A stretch of 64,000 nucleotides of DNA from Basidiobolus meristosporus CBS 931.73 (GCA_002104905.1 MCFE01000148.1:62001-126000), one strand, 5' to 3'; counted from the first letter of the stretch, positions 45,437-57,728 are shown. Program-made: numbers and translations. Notes: generated from the letters alone by a model not told the origin.

Positions 45437-46676
45437 CTCCTAGGCTTTTTTCTCACAGGGATTACTACTGAAGCATTTGATAGTGATTCACTTTACACAC
45501 CTAAACTACTTTCTTGTTGACTATCCTCTTGGCTACTTGTGTGTTTGTAGTCAGTATTTTGCCTCCTAGTTGATGAGTGCAATGCTGCAGCTTGGCCATG
45601 CTGAATTGCTCCAGATGATGCAACTGAGCCAGCCTGCAGTGCTACGTGCTGATGCGTTCTTTTACTTGCCAAGGGCTCTGGTGGTGGAGGCACTTCATGC
45701 TGGTTATCATCAGTCAGTTCACCAGAAGAAACTTGCTGATGGTCAGATGTAATGGCATGCGCAGACGCAACTTTATGCACTTGCATAGCCCTTAGCTGAG
45801 TTTGATGTGATGCTGCTTGTTGATGCAACTTGGCCTGCTCCAATGGACTTGTGTCTTTTTGTGCAGTTTGGTGGGTTCTGGTGGTTTTGCTCTGAAGTGC
45901 GCATGTTGACCCAATATGTGTGGAGTCAATGCAAGGTGCTCTTGTGAAGGGTACTGGTGTAGTTTGGACTGACATGTGCTGATACGCTGAAGTTGCAAGG
46001 GATGGTAAGGAATCCAGCAAGGTGTGCTGGCACAATCTAGACAATGTTACTTGCAGTCTGTATTCTTCCTCTTGAAGCTCACCTTCTGATTCCTTAAGGT
46101 AGTCACTTACCCTCAGTCTAATACTTTGGAACTATTGCCTGGATGAGTCCTGTGTATATTGCTCTTGGAATCCACTTAGCTCTACTAATATATCACATAT
46201 TACATTGGTCAGTTGAGGCAAGACTCATTCAAAATCTCTTTGGTTCCCAAAGCTGAGGCACAAACAGACGCATCTGGCCTGTACTGAGCAAATTGTGCAC
46301 AAAATTGCTCCTGCATGGCTTCCTCATCAAATCCCCTCACTCTCATATCATTCTTGATTTCAATACTTGTCTTGTTATATATCTTCTTACATACATCTGC
46401 TGGCATCTTGATGTAGAACTCATGCCACAGCTCTCTACTCAGGTTCTTCCATCTTTGTTGACTCTCCAAGGTATCTAGTTCTGCTAGATTAATGAGTAGT
46501 GCCCAAATATCTGTATGAAGGCTCATCATAGACACTTGGTCCATACTGAAATCATTTGGCAAGAACTCAAACAGATTGGACATTGCCTTTTCTGGTCCAG
46601 ACCATGCTTGTGAGCTGGAGGATGGGTTTTGTCTGGGTTGAACTAAAGATGAGTTGAGACTTGGCATAGGGACCAT
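45437..46676 (-). pseudogene. Harbinger ORF2 protein of H3
   Basis: Homologous to the minus-strand protein of H2 and used to recognise its internal stops. It starts at ATG 46676 (MVPMPSLNSS), shifts frame near 46225, and continues to the basic tail region at about 45440. The N-terminal domain is conserved (FEFLPNDFSMDQV, QRWKNLSRELWHEFY). Confidence 0.65.
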
Positions 46677-47035
46677 AGTGACAGATTTGGATACTTACAC
46701 AGCAGTGTATTGGCATCAACCTGGTCTTATATGAAATATATATGAAAAGTAATGTGATTGCTGAATTTTCCCTATATTATTCATGATGCATGTAGGATTG
46801 CATTGGCATGGATCAGATCACATCAATTGCAGATTTCCTCTCTGATTATAAACTTGTGAGTAAAACATCAATACAAATACCCAGTCATTGCTTGAGGATG
46901 ATTTTTGTGACATAACAATGGGATACATGGCAATTGGTGCAGATATAATCATAATGCATGCAAAATCAGATAAATAAAGCTGATTGTGCGATATCAATTC
47001 ATATCACCTCAGCCCAATCCTTCACCTATTTTAAT

Positions 47036-47480
47036 ATGACTTACTCATCTGAATGGTCTTTTCTCATCAATCCCACCACTACTACTGGATTTCCTTTTGA
47101 CATACTAGAGGAGATATATACCAAGTACTTTGGTCCATCTACCCCCATCTACTCAATGAATCCCCTTGTTAAGCTTCTCTACTGTGTCAAAAGCTATTGC
47201 CTTACATGGTTTCATCTCACCATCCATGGCAACAAAAGCTCTAGAAGCTTTCATTCCCAGCTGACAGCAATGGAGATTTAATCATTTCAGAGTGAGGGTA
47301 GAGCATACATTTGGATATCTGAAGAGATTCAGCACATTGGCAGGTAAATTCAGAGGAAAGTCATATATAGGAGAAAACAGCAAAATAGGTAAAATAGTTA
47401 AGATACTTATCAATGCACAGTATATTCATACAAGAAGACATCCACTGAGAGAAATGTGTCTGGATCATTATGAAGAGTAA
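47036..47480 (+). pseudogene. Harbinger transposase of H3, central part deleted
   Basis: The N-terminal part from ATG 47036 (MTYSSEWSFLINP) joins at about 47277 to the last part containing RVEHTFGYLKRF. The region with the first two catalytic Asp residues is lost and the frame changes at the join. The element is therefore non-autonomous. Confidence 0.82.
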
Positions 47481-47583
47481 ATAAAGCAAGGAAAGCACTA
47501 CTCTGAGCAGCATAAGTAAGATTGAGTAAAATCATCAGTAACTATATCATACCATTAGCACTATCCAACAGAACAAGTCTAAT

Positions 47584-48880
47584 AGCTGGGTTATTATGAC
47601 TAAGCCATGAGCTTCCAAGTACTATGGAGTAGTGGGGAGAGTAGACAATGTTAAAGGCTAGTGTCTTGTGGTGACCAGTATTCAACAGCTGGAGTAGACA
47701 TGTCTTATGGTTAACAGTACTGGAGGAGAGGGATCTACCATCAATAACTTCTGCTTGGACAGGACAGGATTTCAGGATAGTGGGGATTTTGTGCTTCTGG
47801 ACAAAGGACTGGTCAATGAAACTGGAGGAAGCACCAGAATCTATGGGGGCAAGGACATGGACAGGACTGGACTTAGGGATATGGATGCTGACAGGCATTC
47901 TTAAGGACTGGATGGACTTGGTAGCATATGATGTTTCTTGAATATGTTGAGTTTTCATTGGAGGGTTCAGTTGCAAGCCTGTCATTGTGAATGGACACTG
48001 GAGTTTCCCAACAATTGTGGAGAAGGCTGTTCACTTGGTGATTGCAGGAGTTTGAAGCCGGACTTCTTGTTGGGACAAGACTTGGTAAAATGGCCTGGTT
48101 GACCACAGTACAGGCAGAGGTTTGCCTGCTGACATCCACATCTTTCTTCTTTTGTAAGTTTCTTGTATTTGGCTCTGTCAATTTGCATAGGATCTTCAGG
48201 CTTAGTAATGGGTGACTGGATTACTGGGAAGGAGGTTGGCTGATAAGTATGTCAGAACTTTTGTTTCTTCTGGAAAAGATGACTGCCACATTGGATTGCT
48301 TGATGTATAGCTTCACCCAAGGTAGTTGGGTCAGGGAGTGTGAGTAGTAGGTCACTGACTTAATCATTAAGTCCATCTTGAAGCTGACTAATTAGGGCAG
48401 CATCACCCCAAAGGCTGAAGTCACTGGCTAGTAGGTGGAATTCAGAAGCATAGGCAGGTGCAGGTCTGTTTCCTTGCTTCAAATTCTTGATCTTGTTGGC
48501 AGCAGTTCTGGCTTGGTCAATGTTGCCAAATGTTAGCTCCATGTCTGTGAGGGGGGTATGGTAGTCACTGAGTAGAGGGAAGTTGGTTTCCACCATAGGG
48601 GAGACCATTTCTGGGCAGTTCCAGTGAGTAGGCTGGAGTTATATCCAGCTTTTGCTTGATTTGTTGGGAACCAATTGGGTTGTAGCAACAAGTGATGTTT
48701 GACTTTGTTGATGAAACCTTGGAACTCATTTTGAGAGCCACTGAACTTAGTAGTGGAAGTGATCTTGGGGTCATGGTAGGAGGGAGTATGGATAAGATGT
48801 TGAGTATTTTGGCTCTGAAGCTGAGCAACAGTGTTTCTGAGATCTGCATTACCTTTTTGCAGCTGGGCAAAGGCAGCCAT
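47584..48880 (-). pseudogene. Gypsy B gag and protease
   Basis: From ATG 48880 the Gag N-terminus has a coiled-coil-like, Gln-rich start (MAAFAQLQKGNADLRNTVAQ) and a capsid segment (TTKFSGSQNEFQGF). A frameshift near 48570 leads to LKQGNRPAPAYASEFHLLA. A knuckle CLYCGQPGHFTKSC lies near 48090, then the aspartic protease with APIDSGASSSFID near 47830 and VLGSSWLSHNNPA next to the H3 insertion point. The LYCG...GHF knuckle and protease style resemble Tf1/chromovirus-type fungal gypsy elements. Confidence 0.82.
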
Positions 48881-49295
48881 GATGCTTGCATAGTTATATT
48901 CTAGACTGGCCAGGTTGGGTTAGCAGGAGGTGGAGAGGTTTCTTGAGCTTGTTCAGGAGTACCAGATACTACTAGCTGATATGGAGGTTAGAAAGCCATT
49001 AGTTTGTCAGTAATACATTTATTGAGCTACAATCCCCAACTTTAAGTAAGTTAGCATCACTTCAGAAGGTACTGACTTTATTGTTCTTTGATAGAGTATT
49101 GTACCAAAGCTTCCAATGCTGTAACAACTGTAAACTACACCAGCAGGGTAATAAGATGAATGCAGCTTGGGCCAATAACTTTACAATAAAGATTCAGGGA
49201 GATACTTGCTGTATGTATTCCTTTACAAGTTCTTCTCAAGAACTTTGGGTACAAGGCAGAGATCCACAGGTAAGTCAAGAGTAGTCTGATAAAAC
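48881..49295 (-). other. Gypsy B leader region
   Basis: Between gag and the 5' LTR. It contains CTACAATCCCCAACTT (49027-49042), also found at 6155-6170. No gene is seen. The primer-binding site could not be fixed. Confidence 0.4.
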
Positions 49296-49824
49296 TGTTA
49301 TGAGTAGGCACAAGGCAGAAGAGCAGAGCTAGGCAAGGGAGGACCTGGAGAGGACTTAGGTGTGGATCACAAGGCAAGGCATGTTTCCAAGGCAAGGCTA
49401 CTTACTCAAGACCTGTGTTTATTGGACTGAGGAATACCTAAGTGGGGATAGTACAATAAATACTTTTTGGCAATATGGATGCCAATATTGGCTAATACTA
49501 ATGGGGTTCTGGGGTGAGGCACAGTAAGTGTGCCAAGATGGAAATATACTAAAGAACAAACTAGAATATCACATGGAGATATGTCAGGGGTTGGCTGATC
49601 ATGTGACCAGGTCATATGACATGTAAATACCATATAGGATATGGGACTACATGAATCCCAATGGGAAGCTTCCATAGAATGTTCCATAGTGTAACATTGA
49701 CTTGGAGCTTTCAAGAAGTTGCTAGAATGTAGTAGAACTTTCTAGAAGGAACTTGGATTTCTTTGCTGACTTGATTTGGCTTGATAATTGGAGGCCAGGG
49801 ATGACATTTGCTCATGACAGTAGG

Positions 49825-51274
49825 TTTCTGATGGTCCCATGATATACTGGCCTAGTAGTAATACTCTACTAGATTTCTAACAGCCTCTTTTATATTGGTC
49901 TTATCTTCATCATAGCATTCCACAGCTTTGCAGATCTTCAGTGTCGTTTGGTTTTTAAGCTCTGGTATACAAACCACTGTCTCTCTCTCTCTCATGCTGT
50001 AATAGGTTCTCTGTTAGCTTTATCTCTACACACTGTGTTGTGTTTCAAAACTGTACAGTATTCCACTGCTGTGACATTGGGAAACCACCCAACTCTTGGC
50101 TGTGACCCTGAGCTATCTGATTTCCCTCTTTGCAGCCTAGATAGAGTATTGTTTACCTGGGATATGGATTGCTCTACACATATTATCTGTGCTTTGGTTT
50201 TTGGATTATTTCCTGATTTCTCTGGGCCATTACATCTAACCTATAAGCTACTGCCCCTAATTGCCTCCTCAATGCTTTAATATGAGCTGTCAATATGCTT
50301 GCTGATACTTGTGATGCATGTCATAAGAGCTGTTTGCTAGTCTTATACAAGGATACTGTGTTTGCTACATTTTCATCTCCCTGAGTATTATGATCAGCTT
50401 GTGCCTCCGCAGAGTTAATCTGGTTCCTGAACAATTTGAAGCCTGCGGAGTCTGCATCTCTACCTGTAGTGGGCCTACTGTCAGCATGGCCTTTTTTGGA
50501 TGCAGCCCCAATTACTGCAGTGAATGTAAGAGCAAGCTGTTGTTCAATTATTCTGCTGTTGCTGTCAGCAATGCAGTTTAGTTGGGAACCCCAGAGCTTT
50601 GCTTTGATATTTGGTGGCATATGTAAGATGGAATGTTAAATCAAATGAGAAATAGTGTTACATACCAGTGTTTATGTGGTGCCACTGCTTTATTCATAGT
50701 GCTTACTATGGTGGTTATCATTGATTATTATATTCATGTAGGTGCAAAGTCTCAAATACAATACTGTTGTAAACATTTGTCAATTGACAAAAAACTGTTT
50801 CAAAGGTGTATGTTGTTGCATGTCAAGCTGTTTGCCCATTAACAAGACTTCTTTGATGCACTGCTTTAATAGAAGGGAAATACCACCATGTGACAATCTT
50901 AAGAAGCCTCTCAGACATGAATCAAATAGAATGCATAAGAAGTATTGCAAGGTTCATGGCCAGCATTTTGCCACACAAGTCATGTTGGAGTATTCATCAG
51001 TTTCTACTGTACCAACAATATCCTGCCATCCATTTGATACTTCTAAAATGGCACCTAGTTGTACTTGTCACCTTGTGCAAGCCAACTTGGGGGAGTTTGC
51101 AATGCCTTTTGCCTCACCTTATCATACTGAATATAGTTTACAGAGTGATAGCTCTGAAGAACTAGGCTTACTGATATATTGCAAGCTTATCTCCCCTTGC
51201 ATTAGGACCCTGCAAAAGCCTGGCAAAATCCTGATGTGCAATATGATATCATCAGTGAAAAAAACAGTAAGAAT
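49825..51274. other. Unresolved stretch between gypsy B and copia-B LTR
   Basis: Open frames on both strands (for example 50321-50620 minus, 50742-51326 plus) have no recognisable domain, and none is supported by a second copy in the window. It may be an old element of a family not otherwise represented here. Confidence 0.35.
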
Positions 51275-51542
51275 ACTCTGTGTAGTATATATACCTTTAC
51301 ATTGTCTTGGCATAACAAACACATAGAATAGGTTAAGGAGGGTGCCAAGAGTATGTGTGCAAAGTTTTGGGCTGCTTGGACAACTTTGAGAATTCTCATG
51401 TTCTATGTACCTGGTATTTTGGTGAAAATATTCCAAGTAAATCCAACAAGGAATTTGGTCAGTTTTCTCTAGGATATGAAGGTAATGATCTAAGCAACTA
51501 AGTTAGGTGAATATTTAAGTGGAAATACAAATTTTTACAACA
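51275..51542 (-). repeat. Copia family B LTR, truncated
   Basis: The reverse complement matches the solo LTR at 8509-8840 from its start (TTTTTACAACA at 51542) to the TATA-side region near 51275, and lacks the downstream end. No internal copia sequence is attached; repeat X follows directly. Confidence 0.75.
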
Positions 51543-52620
51543 AGAAGCACTCAGTCAAAGTAGTAGTGAAGGACCTGGCAGTGATAAAAACAGCTGCTTT
51601 TACAGGAGCCCATCACAACTATAGTTGAGAGCTTGAAACAAGCAGAAAAGAAATGTCAGGTTGCCAGAAGAGTGCCAGCAAGGGGCAAGCAGGCCAAAAC
51701 AGATGTGTCAGAGCAGAATTTATCAAGCAGAGAACTTAGTTCATTACAAGAAGCACTCAGACAAAGTAGCGGTGAAAGTCCTGGCAGTGATAAAGGAAAA
51801 GGTAAAGGGAGAAATGTCTACCCAAGCCTGAGACAGGGAGGTATGCAAAAAAAACTGCAGTTCTTGCCAATTAATGCCATAAGCCCAGTACAGACTGAGT
51901 CCTATCATAACCAAGAAGAATTACCAACAAGAAAACAGCTGTTTTCACAAGAGTTGGAAGTGTAGCCAGTTGAGCTACACTCCAGCAAGGTAGATGAGTT
52001 TGCAGAAAAAGGCAATTTGTCTACCACAGCCTCCACATCCTTCATTGTTGACTAAGTGGAAATCCCACAGACAGACAAGGCTACAATGTCAATAACTCAA
52101 GAGACTATCACAATCCCTTTAATGGAATCTTGGAGCACTAATAAGCACACCCAGAGGTTGCAGCACTTCTTCAAGAGCAGTACTCAAGTAAATGCACTTG
52201 AATATTGCAAGGATTTACTGCAAAGACTGGCAGATGAGGTCCCAGACCTTGCAGTGCCAGCTGAAGACCAGGATGTGTGAGAACCAGTGAATGAACAGCG
52301 GCATAAATCCATTGGGTTCCTGCCAAAGTTGTGGAACCAGATTGTTACAGCAGAAATACCTATTGGGTGGTGAATTTCAATGGAGCTACTTGTTGAGTGT
52401 GGGGTGGGGCTTAATGTTAGTGTAGGGCATAAAAACTTCTATAGGTCAAAACAATTGGCATTTGAGGTACAACTGAAGTTTCAACAGAAATAAATCAATT
52501 TGTACGCATGAAAAGTAAGAGAAATGGTTGAGTCAGGAAGTAAGGAGTGTGAAAAAGAGGCAATAGCCAATCAATGCACACAAATGTAGGAGGTGATAGA
52601 GTGTCCAGGATCAGAAAGTG
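51543..52620 (+). repeat. Dispersed repeat X, right copy
   Basis: Homologous to 700-1740 in inverse orientation. The clearest coding trace is 51633-51965, a lysine-, glutamine- and serine-rich peptide (QEALRQSSGESPGSDKGKGK), followed after stops by QRLADEVPDLAVPAEDQD at 52219-52275. The first 70 bp nearly repeat a segment at 51745-51800 (GAAGCACTCAG, AAAGTAG, CCTGGCAGTGATAAA), suggesting a local duplication. No known enzyme domain was seen. Confidence 0.65.
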
Positions 52621-53379
52621 AGCAAATTGGCAGGGAACTAATCAAAAGCTGCTTATACATTGTTGTAATGAAAAATTTTGACTAAGTTTTTTGTGAGATC
52701 TGGAGTGCAATTATTTTTTAAGTCTCTGGACAGTGTCCTGATGGGATCAGTGCTTCTTAGTCACAATACTTTGGGATGGCCTTTTGACAGGATCATTATA
52801 ATAATTTTTCATAGGGTATACCATAAGGTTCAGTATGCTTTATTAAAACTTTTCTTATTAAATTGAGTTTGTTAGCACTAAGAGACTGGATTAATTGAAA
52901 TCAATTTGTGTGCTGCTTGGTGGATAGGATAATTCAGAGTTACATCATAGATCAGCTGATGTCTTGGCAACTACTGTGTGGTTTGGTAGATCTGAGATGA
53001 CTTATCACTTCAAAAGGCTTAGCAGATTGATTGAGGATGTAATGAGCATATGAAAATTGATCAGGTATGACAGCTACAAATAGATTCTGAGATGCAATAA
53101 AAGAAACATTAACTGGGATTAGTTATGCTTGGGTAAGGGAAATCAGTCAGGGGTCCAGATTTTCTAACAGAGTAAATTTGTTGAAATATAAATGATGATG
53201 CCCAATAAGAAGGAATTATCCATGTAAGCCTTATAAGCAGTAAAGAAAGCCACACACTTACCTTCAAAGAAGTACTCTTTATATCAGAAATAGCCAAGAA
53301 CCTATCATCTGTAATAAGGCCACAGCAGAGTGGCTCAGTATCTGGTTTGACAATTCTGGATGCAGGATAACTGATCAAA
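52621..53379. other. Unresolved stretch before copia B
   Basis: No domain recognised. It may hold the decayed gag and protease of copia B, since pol-like sequence begins near 53.4 kb, but no motif supports that. Confidence 0.3.
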
Positions 53380-56177
53380 ATGGTGCCAATATTGCTTTAG
53401 GTATCAGAGATTGGAATCTATACAACTGGATTTACATTCCATCATAGGTGGAAGCCAATATAGGTAAATCAAAGGAAGAAGCATCACTGCTCTGGTACTG
53501 GAGATTTGGACACACCCACTCTGGTTATTTGCACACAATGATAATGAATCAGCTGATTTCTGGAGTAAAATAGATCCCACAGGTAATTTGGAGCATTGTG
53601 AAGCCTCTTTATATGTAAAATATGCCAGAGAGCTGTTCAAGACCTCTGGCTTAATCAGACTGTGAAAAAAGTAGATCTAATTCACCACAATCTGTAGGGA
53701 CCTATGTAAAATTTATCCTTAGGCAGGATGAAGTATTTTGTCACTTTTATTGATGATTTTACAAAGTACACATGGGTCTATATCAGGGAAAGAAAGTAAG
53801 AATTTCTGTCTAGGCTGTAGGAGCTTTAGGGCATGGTGGAGAGAAAAACTGGTGAAAAAAACAAGAAAATACTCTTAGACAATGGTGGATAATATGCCAC
53901 AAAACTCTTCATCTGCTTGTGCAAATTTATTGGATAAAGCAAGACACCACTGCACCATACTCCCCACAGCAAAATGAAGTGGCAGAATATGCAAACAGAT
54001 CAATAATTAATATGGAAAGATCTTTGATCTATGACCAGAAATTATCAGGCAATTTTGAATGAAATCAGTGGCTACAGCTGTAAATCTCAAAAAGAGGAGC
54101 TATAGCAGAGTACATTGTGTTTCTCCCACACTTGAGGCATGGAATGGATACAACCCAAGTGCAGAACATCTAAAAATATTTGGGCTTACAGTATATGCTA
54201 AGCAACAACTTGGTGATCAGTCAAAATTTGAGCCAGAAAGTTACAGCAATAAGTGTAAGACATCAGGACTCTACAATACCAAAGCAAAGAAGCTGACCAA
54301 GCTCAGCAATGTGCTGTCTGATGTAGATTCATGAGTTTTACAAAAAAGAAGCAAGATGATGACAAAAATCTGTTACAAGCCCACCAATGGTTGGGATTGA
54401 ATTACAGCAGAACAATCAAAATCTTGTCACTTCAGAAGACTCAGCAATCATGATATAGCCTAAATCAGTGGCCTGGAGTATCCCTGAAATGAGCATTCCA
54501 GTACTCCAATCCAGGACAACTATTTGGATCATAAATGGTCCTAATTACTATATCAATGAGGGTACAAGCTTAGTCTATGCCTATTCAGTCCATACTGAGA
54601 AACCCCAGACTGTAAAAGAGGTTCTAAATAGTCCTCAGATAAAGTTTTGGAGATTTGCAATGACTGAGCAGTACTAAGCCCTGAAGGAAAATCAAACTTG
54701 GGACTTGGTCAAATTATCTATCAATCTAAAGATGTTGGATGAAGATGAGTATTGAAGAAAAAATATAAGGCTGATGATAGAGTTGAAAGATATAAAGTAA
54801 GACTTATTGCTAAAGGATACTCTCAAACAAAATGACTTGACTACAGTGAGACCTTAGCACTGGTGGCCAAATTGAATTTTATGAGATTGATATTAGCTAT
54901 TGATGCCAAATATAAGTTCTCTATTCATCAAATGGATGTAAACACAGCATTTTTGAATGGGGAACTTGGTGAGGACATATACATGGACCAACCTGATGCT
55001 TTTGTGGACCAAGATAAGCCCATTTGGTCTGCAAGCTTAAAAGCTCTGTAAATGGTCTCAAACAATCACCAACAGCATGGAATTGCAAGATTGATTCATA
55101 TTTGAATCTTTGAGTTTCCAAAGAAGTATGGCTGACTATAGTATCTAATATAAACCAGATGGAGCATGTTCAGCTCTATTGGCTCTACATGTGGATGATC
55201 TTATTATAGCTGCTAATAACTAAGAAACCATGAAAGAGACTAAATCCAGCCTTGCTAATGAGTTCAAGATGTCTAATCTAGGTGAACTTGGTTACTACTT
55301 AGGGATAAAGTTCTCCATACACAAAAGTACTTAGACTATCACCATAGGCCAATCTAAGCATATTCAAGATATATCAAAGAAGTACCAAATGGAAGACTGG
55401 AAACCAGCAACTACCTCAATGGAGATAAACCTTAATTTGGTCAAACTCAGCCAAATCCAGAGAGCTTTGTGCTATCTGAAAGCCCAGAACTCCCATACCA
55501 GTCTATGTTTGGCAGTCTGATGTATAGTGTACTTGGAATACATCCAAATATCTCATATTTAGTGGGAGTTGTGAGCCTGCAGAATCAGAACTATAGACCT
55601 GATCAAATTGCAGCAGTTAAGTTGTTTTTTATATACCTATAAGAACTGCTGATTTGTGCTAAAGATACACCTATAAGGATTCAGAGCAGGGTCTTGTGTG
55701 ATACTCTGATGCTGATAAGGGACAAAACTCAGAAGACCAAAGATCCACTACAGGTTACACCATTCTTTACTGTAATGGAGCAAACTCATGGAAATCAAGA
55801 AAGCAGCCAACTATAGTACTTTCCACCACAGAAGCACAGTATATGGCTGCATGTGAAGCTACATAAGAAGCAATGCGGCTAAGAGAGCTTCTTAAAAACT
55901 TAGGCTTATGTCAAAAAGCACCTACTTCTTTACTTCAAGATAATTACGGAGGTATACATTTAGGTAGAAATCCAACTTTTCATGCTAGAGCTAGGCATAC
56001 AGCTTTCAGACATCATTTCATATCTGAAGCTATATAGAGTAGCTTGGTTAACTTAGCTGACTGTCCTACAGATGAGAAGGTTGCAGACATATTTTCCAAA
56101 CAATTGGCTAGACACATACTTGAATATCTTAGGTCACAATCAGGACTAATCAGTGTGAGCATTCAATTGAGTGGAAG
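53380..56177 (+). pseudogene. Copia family B pol, heavily interrupted
   Basis: Order as in Ty1/copia: a pre-integrase segment (WYWRFGHTHSGYLHT, near 53490); integrase (FVTFIDDFTKYTWVY near 53.73 kb, then a QQNEVAEYANRS-like stretch near 53.97 kb); RT (IHQMDVNTAFLNGELGEDIY near 54.93-54.99 kb, and ALHVDDLIIAANN near 55.18 kb, so the VDD box survives); RNase H (LSTTEAQYMAACEAT near 55.81 kb, LGRNPTFHARARHT). It ends just before the LTR at 56178. There are more than a dozen stops and several frameshifts. It is clearly different in sequence from copia A. Confidence 0.85.
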
Positions 56178-56655
56178 TGTTGTAGAGATTTGTAATTCTA
56201 CCTAAATATTCACCTCACTTATTCACACAGATCACTACCTACAAATCTTAGAGAATACTCACCATATTCCTAATTGGTATTTACTTGGAATATTTTTACC
56301 AAAATATCATATACCCAGAACATGAGAGCTCACAAAGTTGTCCAAACAGCCCCAAACTTGAACACATATTCTTGGGGCCTTCTTAAGCATATTTTGCAGG
56401 TTTTTATGCCAGGACCATGTAAGAGTATAAATACCACTTTTACATTCAACAATCTTGTAAAGCTTGTAATTCCACCTGAATATTCACCTAGCTTAGTCAC
56501 TTTCATCATCACCTACAAGTATTTAAGAACTTTGAGCAAGTTCCTTGTTGGGATCTACTTGAAATATCTTCACCATCACATCAGGTACTCAGAACATGAG
56601 ATTTCTCAAGGTTGTCCAAAAAGCCCCTAACTTTGCACACATTTTTTTTTGGCAG
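56178..56655 (+). repeat. Two copia B LTRs in tandem, both partial
   Basis: The first LTR starts TGTTGTAGAG at 56178 and runs to about 56450 (CATTCAACAATCTTG). A second partial copy starts at once (TGTAAAGCTTGTAATTCC) and ends near 56650 at a T-run. Each has the AACATGAGA...GTTGTCCAAA block of the family. The arrangement suggests one LTR inserted in, or recombined with, another. Confidence 0.78.
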
Positions 56656-57180
56656 GATCAACACAATTTCTTTTGACAGGGGCCTGAGTCCACCCAAAAA
56701 GTATGGTAATTGATTTTGGTCATGAATCATGGATCTTGTTACATCCGGTAACAGATATATTGTTTCAATGTTCTTACACCTCGTTTTGCCATGGAGAGTA
56801 TGATAGTATGGTCCCATGAGCTTGCAGTAGTGGATAAGGCGCTTTGTTTTATATTCTCTGCCAGTATCAGAGCACATTTTCTTGACTTTCTGCCAGTTTC
56901 TCTCTCCACCGTGGCTTTAAGTTCCCCGTACTCAGGCGGTGCTTCTTTCTTACTTTCAATTAAGTAGAACTAGGTGCGTTTCACAAGATTACCAATAGAT
57001 GCGACCAAACACTTCTTGTACTTGCGCTCAAATTTCGCACAAGTCCCCATAGACCTGAGTGAGTCGAATCCATTATTTTTGTGGTTTTGGTTGATCTGGA
57101 GCTCTTGCGCAGTTTTCTGGCCTGTTTCCCATATATGCAGACTTCACAGGGCTCCAAATAGCTGGGGATTAATTTAGGAG
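56656..57180 (-). pseudogene. Copia integrase relic, third lineage
   Basis: On the minus strand, CEVCIYGKQARK (pre-integrase zinc segment, near 57125) and SDTGREYKTKRLI (integrase, near 56865) are recognisable. The sequence is GC-richer and more diverged than copia A or B. It marks the transition from the element-dense part to host sequence. Confidence 0.65.
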
Positions 57181-57728
57181 GCTTAATGTTAAATGATATT
57201 CTCCAATCATTTCAACCCGGTTTCTTTAACCTGAGGGCAATTCGACCATATGGGACAAGATATCAATGTAATCAAGTGTACCACCAATCATTCACTGAGC
57301 GATGCTACAATATGAAAGCGAGTCCTGCAAGAAAAATGGCTGGCATTTTGCTACGCCGATGAGAAATCCGCCGAACTGGACACCACAATAAATCCACTAG
57401 CGTTTATACCATCGGGTCTCCCAAATGGAAGCTACCTCCGTGGCTGAGGCGGGTATCTCATGAGCAGAAGGTGTAGTGCATAGGAAGCGTGGACACATTC
57501 GAATCTACAGGTGGGCCTCAGACTCGAGCACTCTCAATACGGAATATGTTGTGAGAACAGAGCAAATGATCAGAATCCACATGTATTTCCCCAACCTATT
57601 CAATCCCACAACCGATGGCAACCCATTAAATATCTGGGAATAAGGATCGGTGGAGATTTGCTGACGTATCATTCAGGTCAAATGCATGATATAACCTGGA
57701 AAGATGGCGGTTAGCCGTCACATCCATC
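57181..57728. other. Region upstream of the ALKBH6-like gene
   Basis: No gene recognised. It includes the promoter region of the gene that follows. Base composition and CpG content are visibly higher than left of 56.6 kb. Confidence 0.4.

Larger units (their letters stand above)
44696..47580 (+). mobile_element. PIF/Harbinger-type transposon H3, internally deleted
   Basis: Collinear with H2 from the terminal region to the right end GGAACAAGTCT-type repeat (AGAACAAGTCT, 47570-47580), followed by AAT. About 440 bp of the transposase gene is deleted at about 47277. CpG is almost absent (3 in the stretch where H1 has 21), so H3 is the oldest or most methylation-decayed copy. Confidence 0.88.
39723..49819 (-). 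mobile_element. Ty3/gypsy family B element with nested H3 and G5
   Basis: LTR-like sequences at 39723-40035 and 49296-49819 share CACAAGGCAG, ACCTGTGTTTA, TTTGGCAATATGGATGCCA and GGGGTTCTGGGGTGAGGCAC. The left copy lacks part of its length. GTAAG (39718-39722) and GTAGG (49820-49824) may be a diverged target duplication. On the minus strand it has gag, CCHC and protease (48.88-47.58 kb), then, across H3, the protease-RT linker (40349-40036). RT, RNase H and integrase are deleted. Confidence 0.72.

Noticed and set aside
50321-51326. Gene in the 50-51 kb spacer
   Set aside because: Frames on both strands lack domains and the surrounding sequence is relic-like; nothing distinguishes a real gene.
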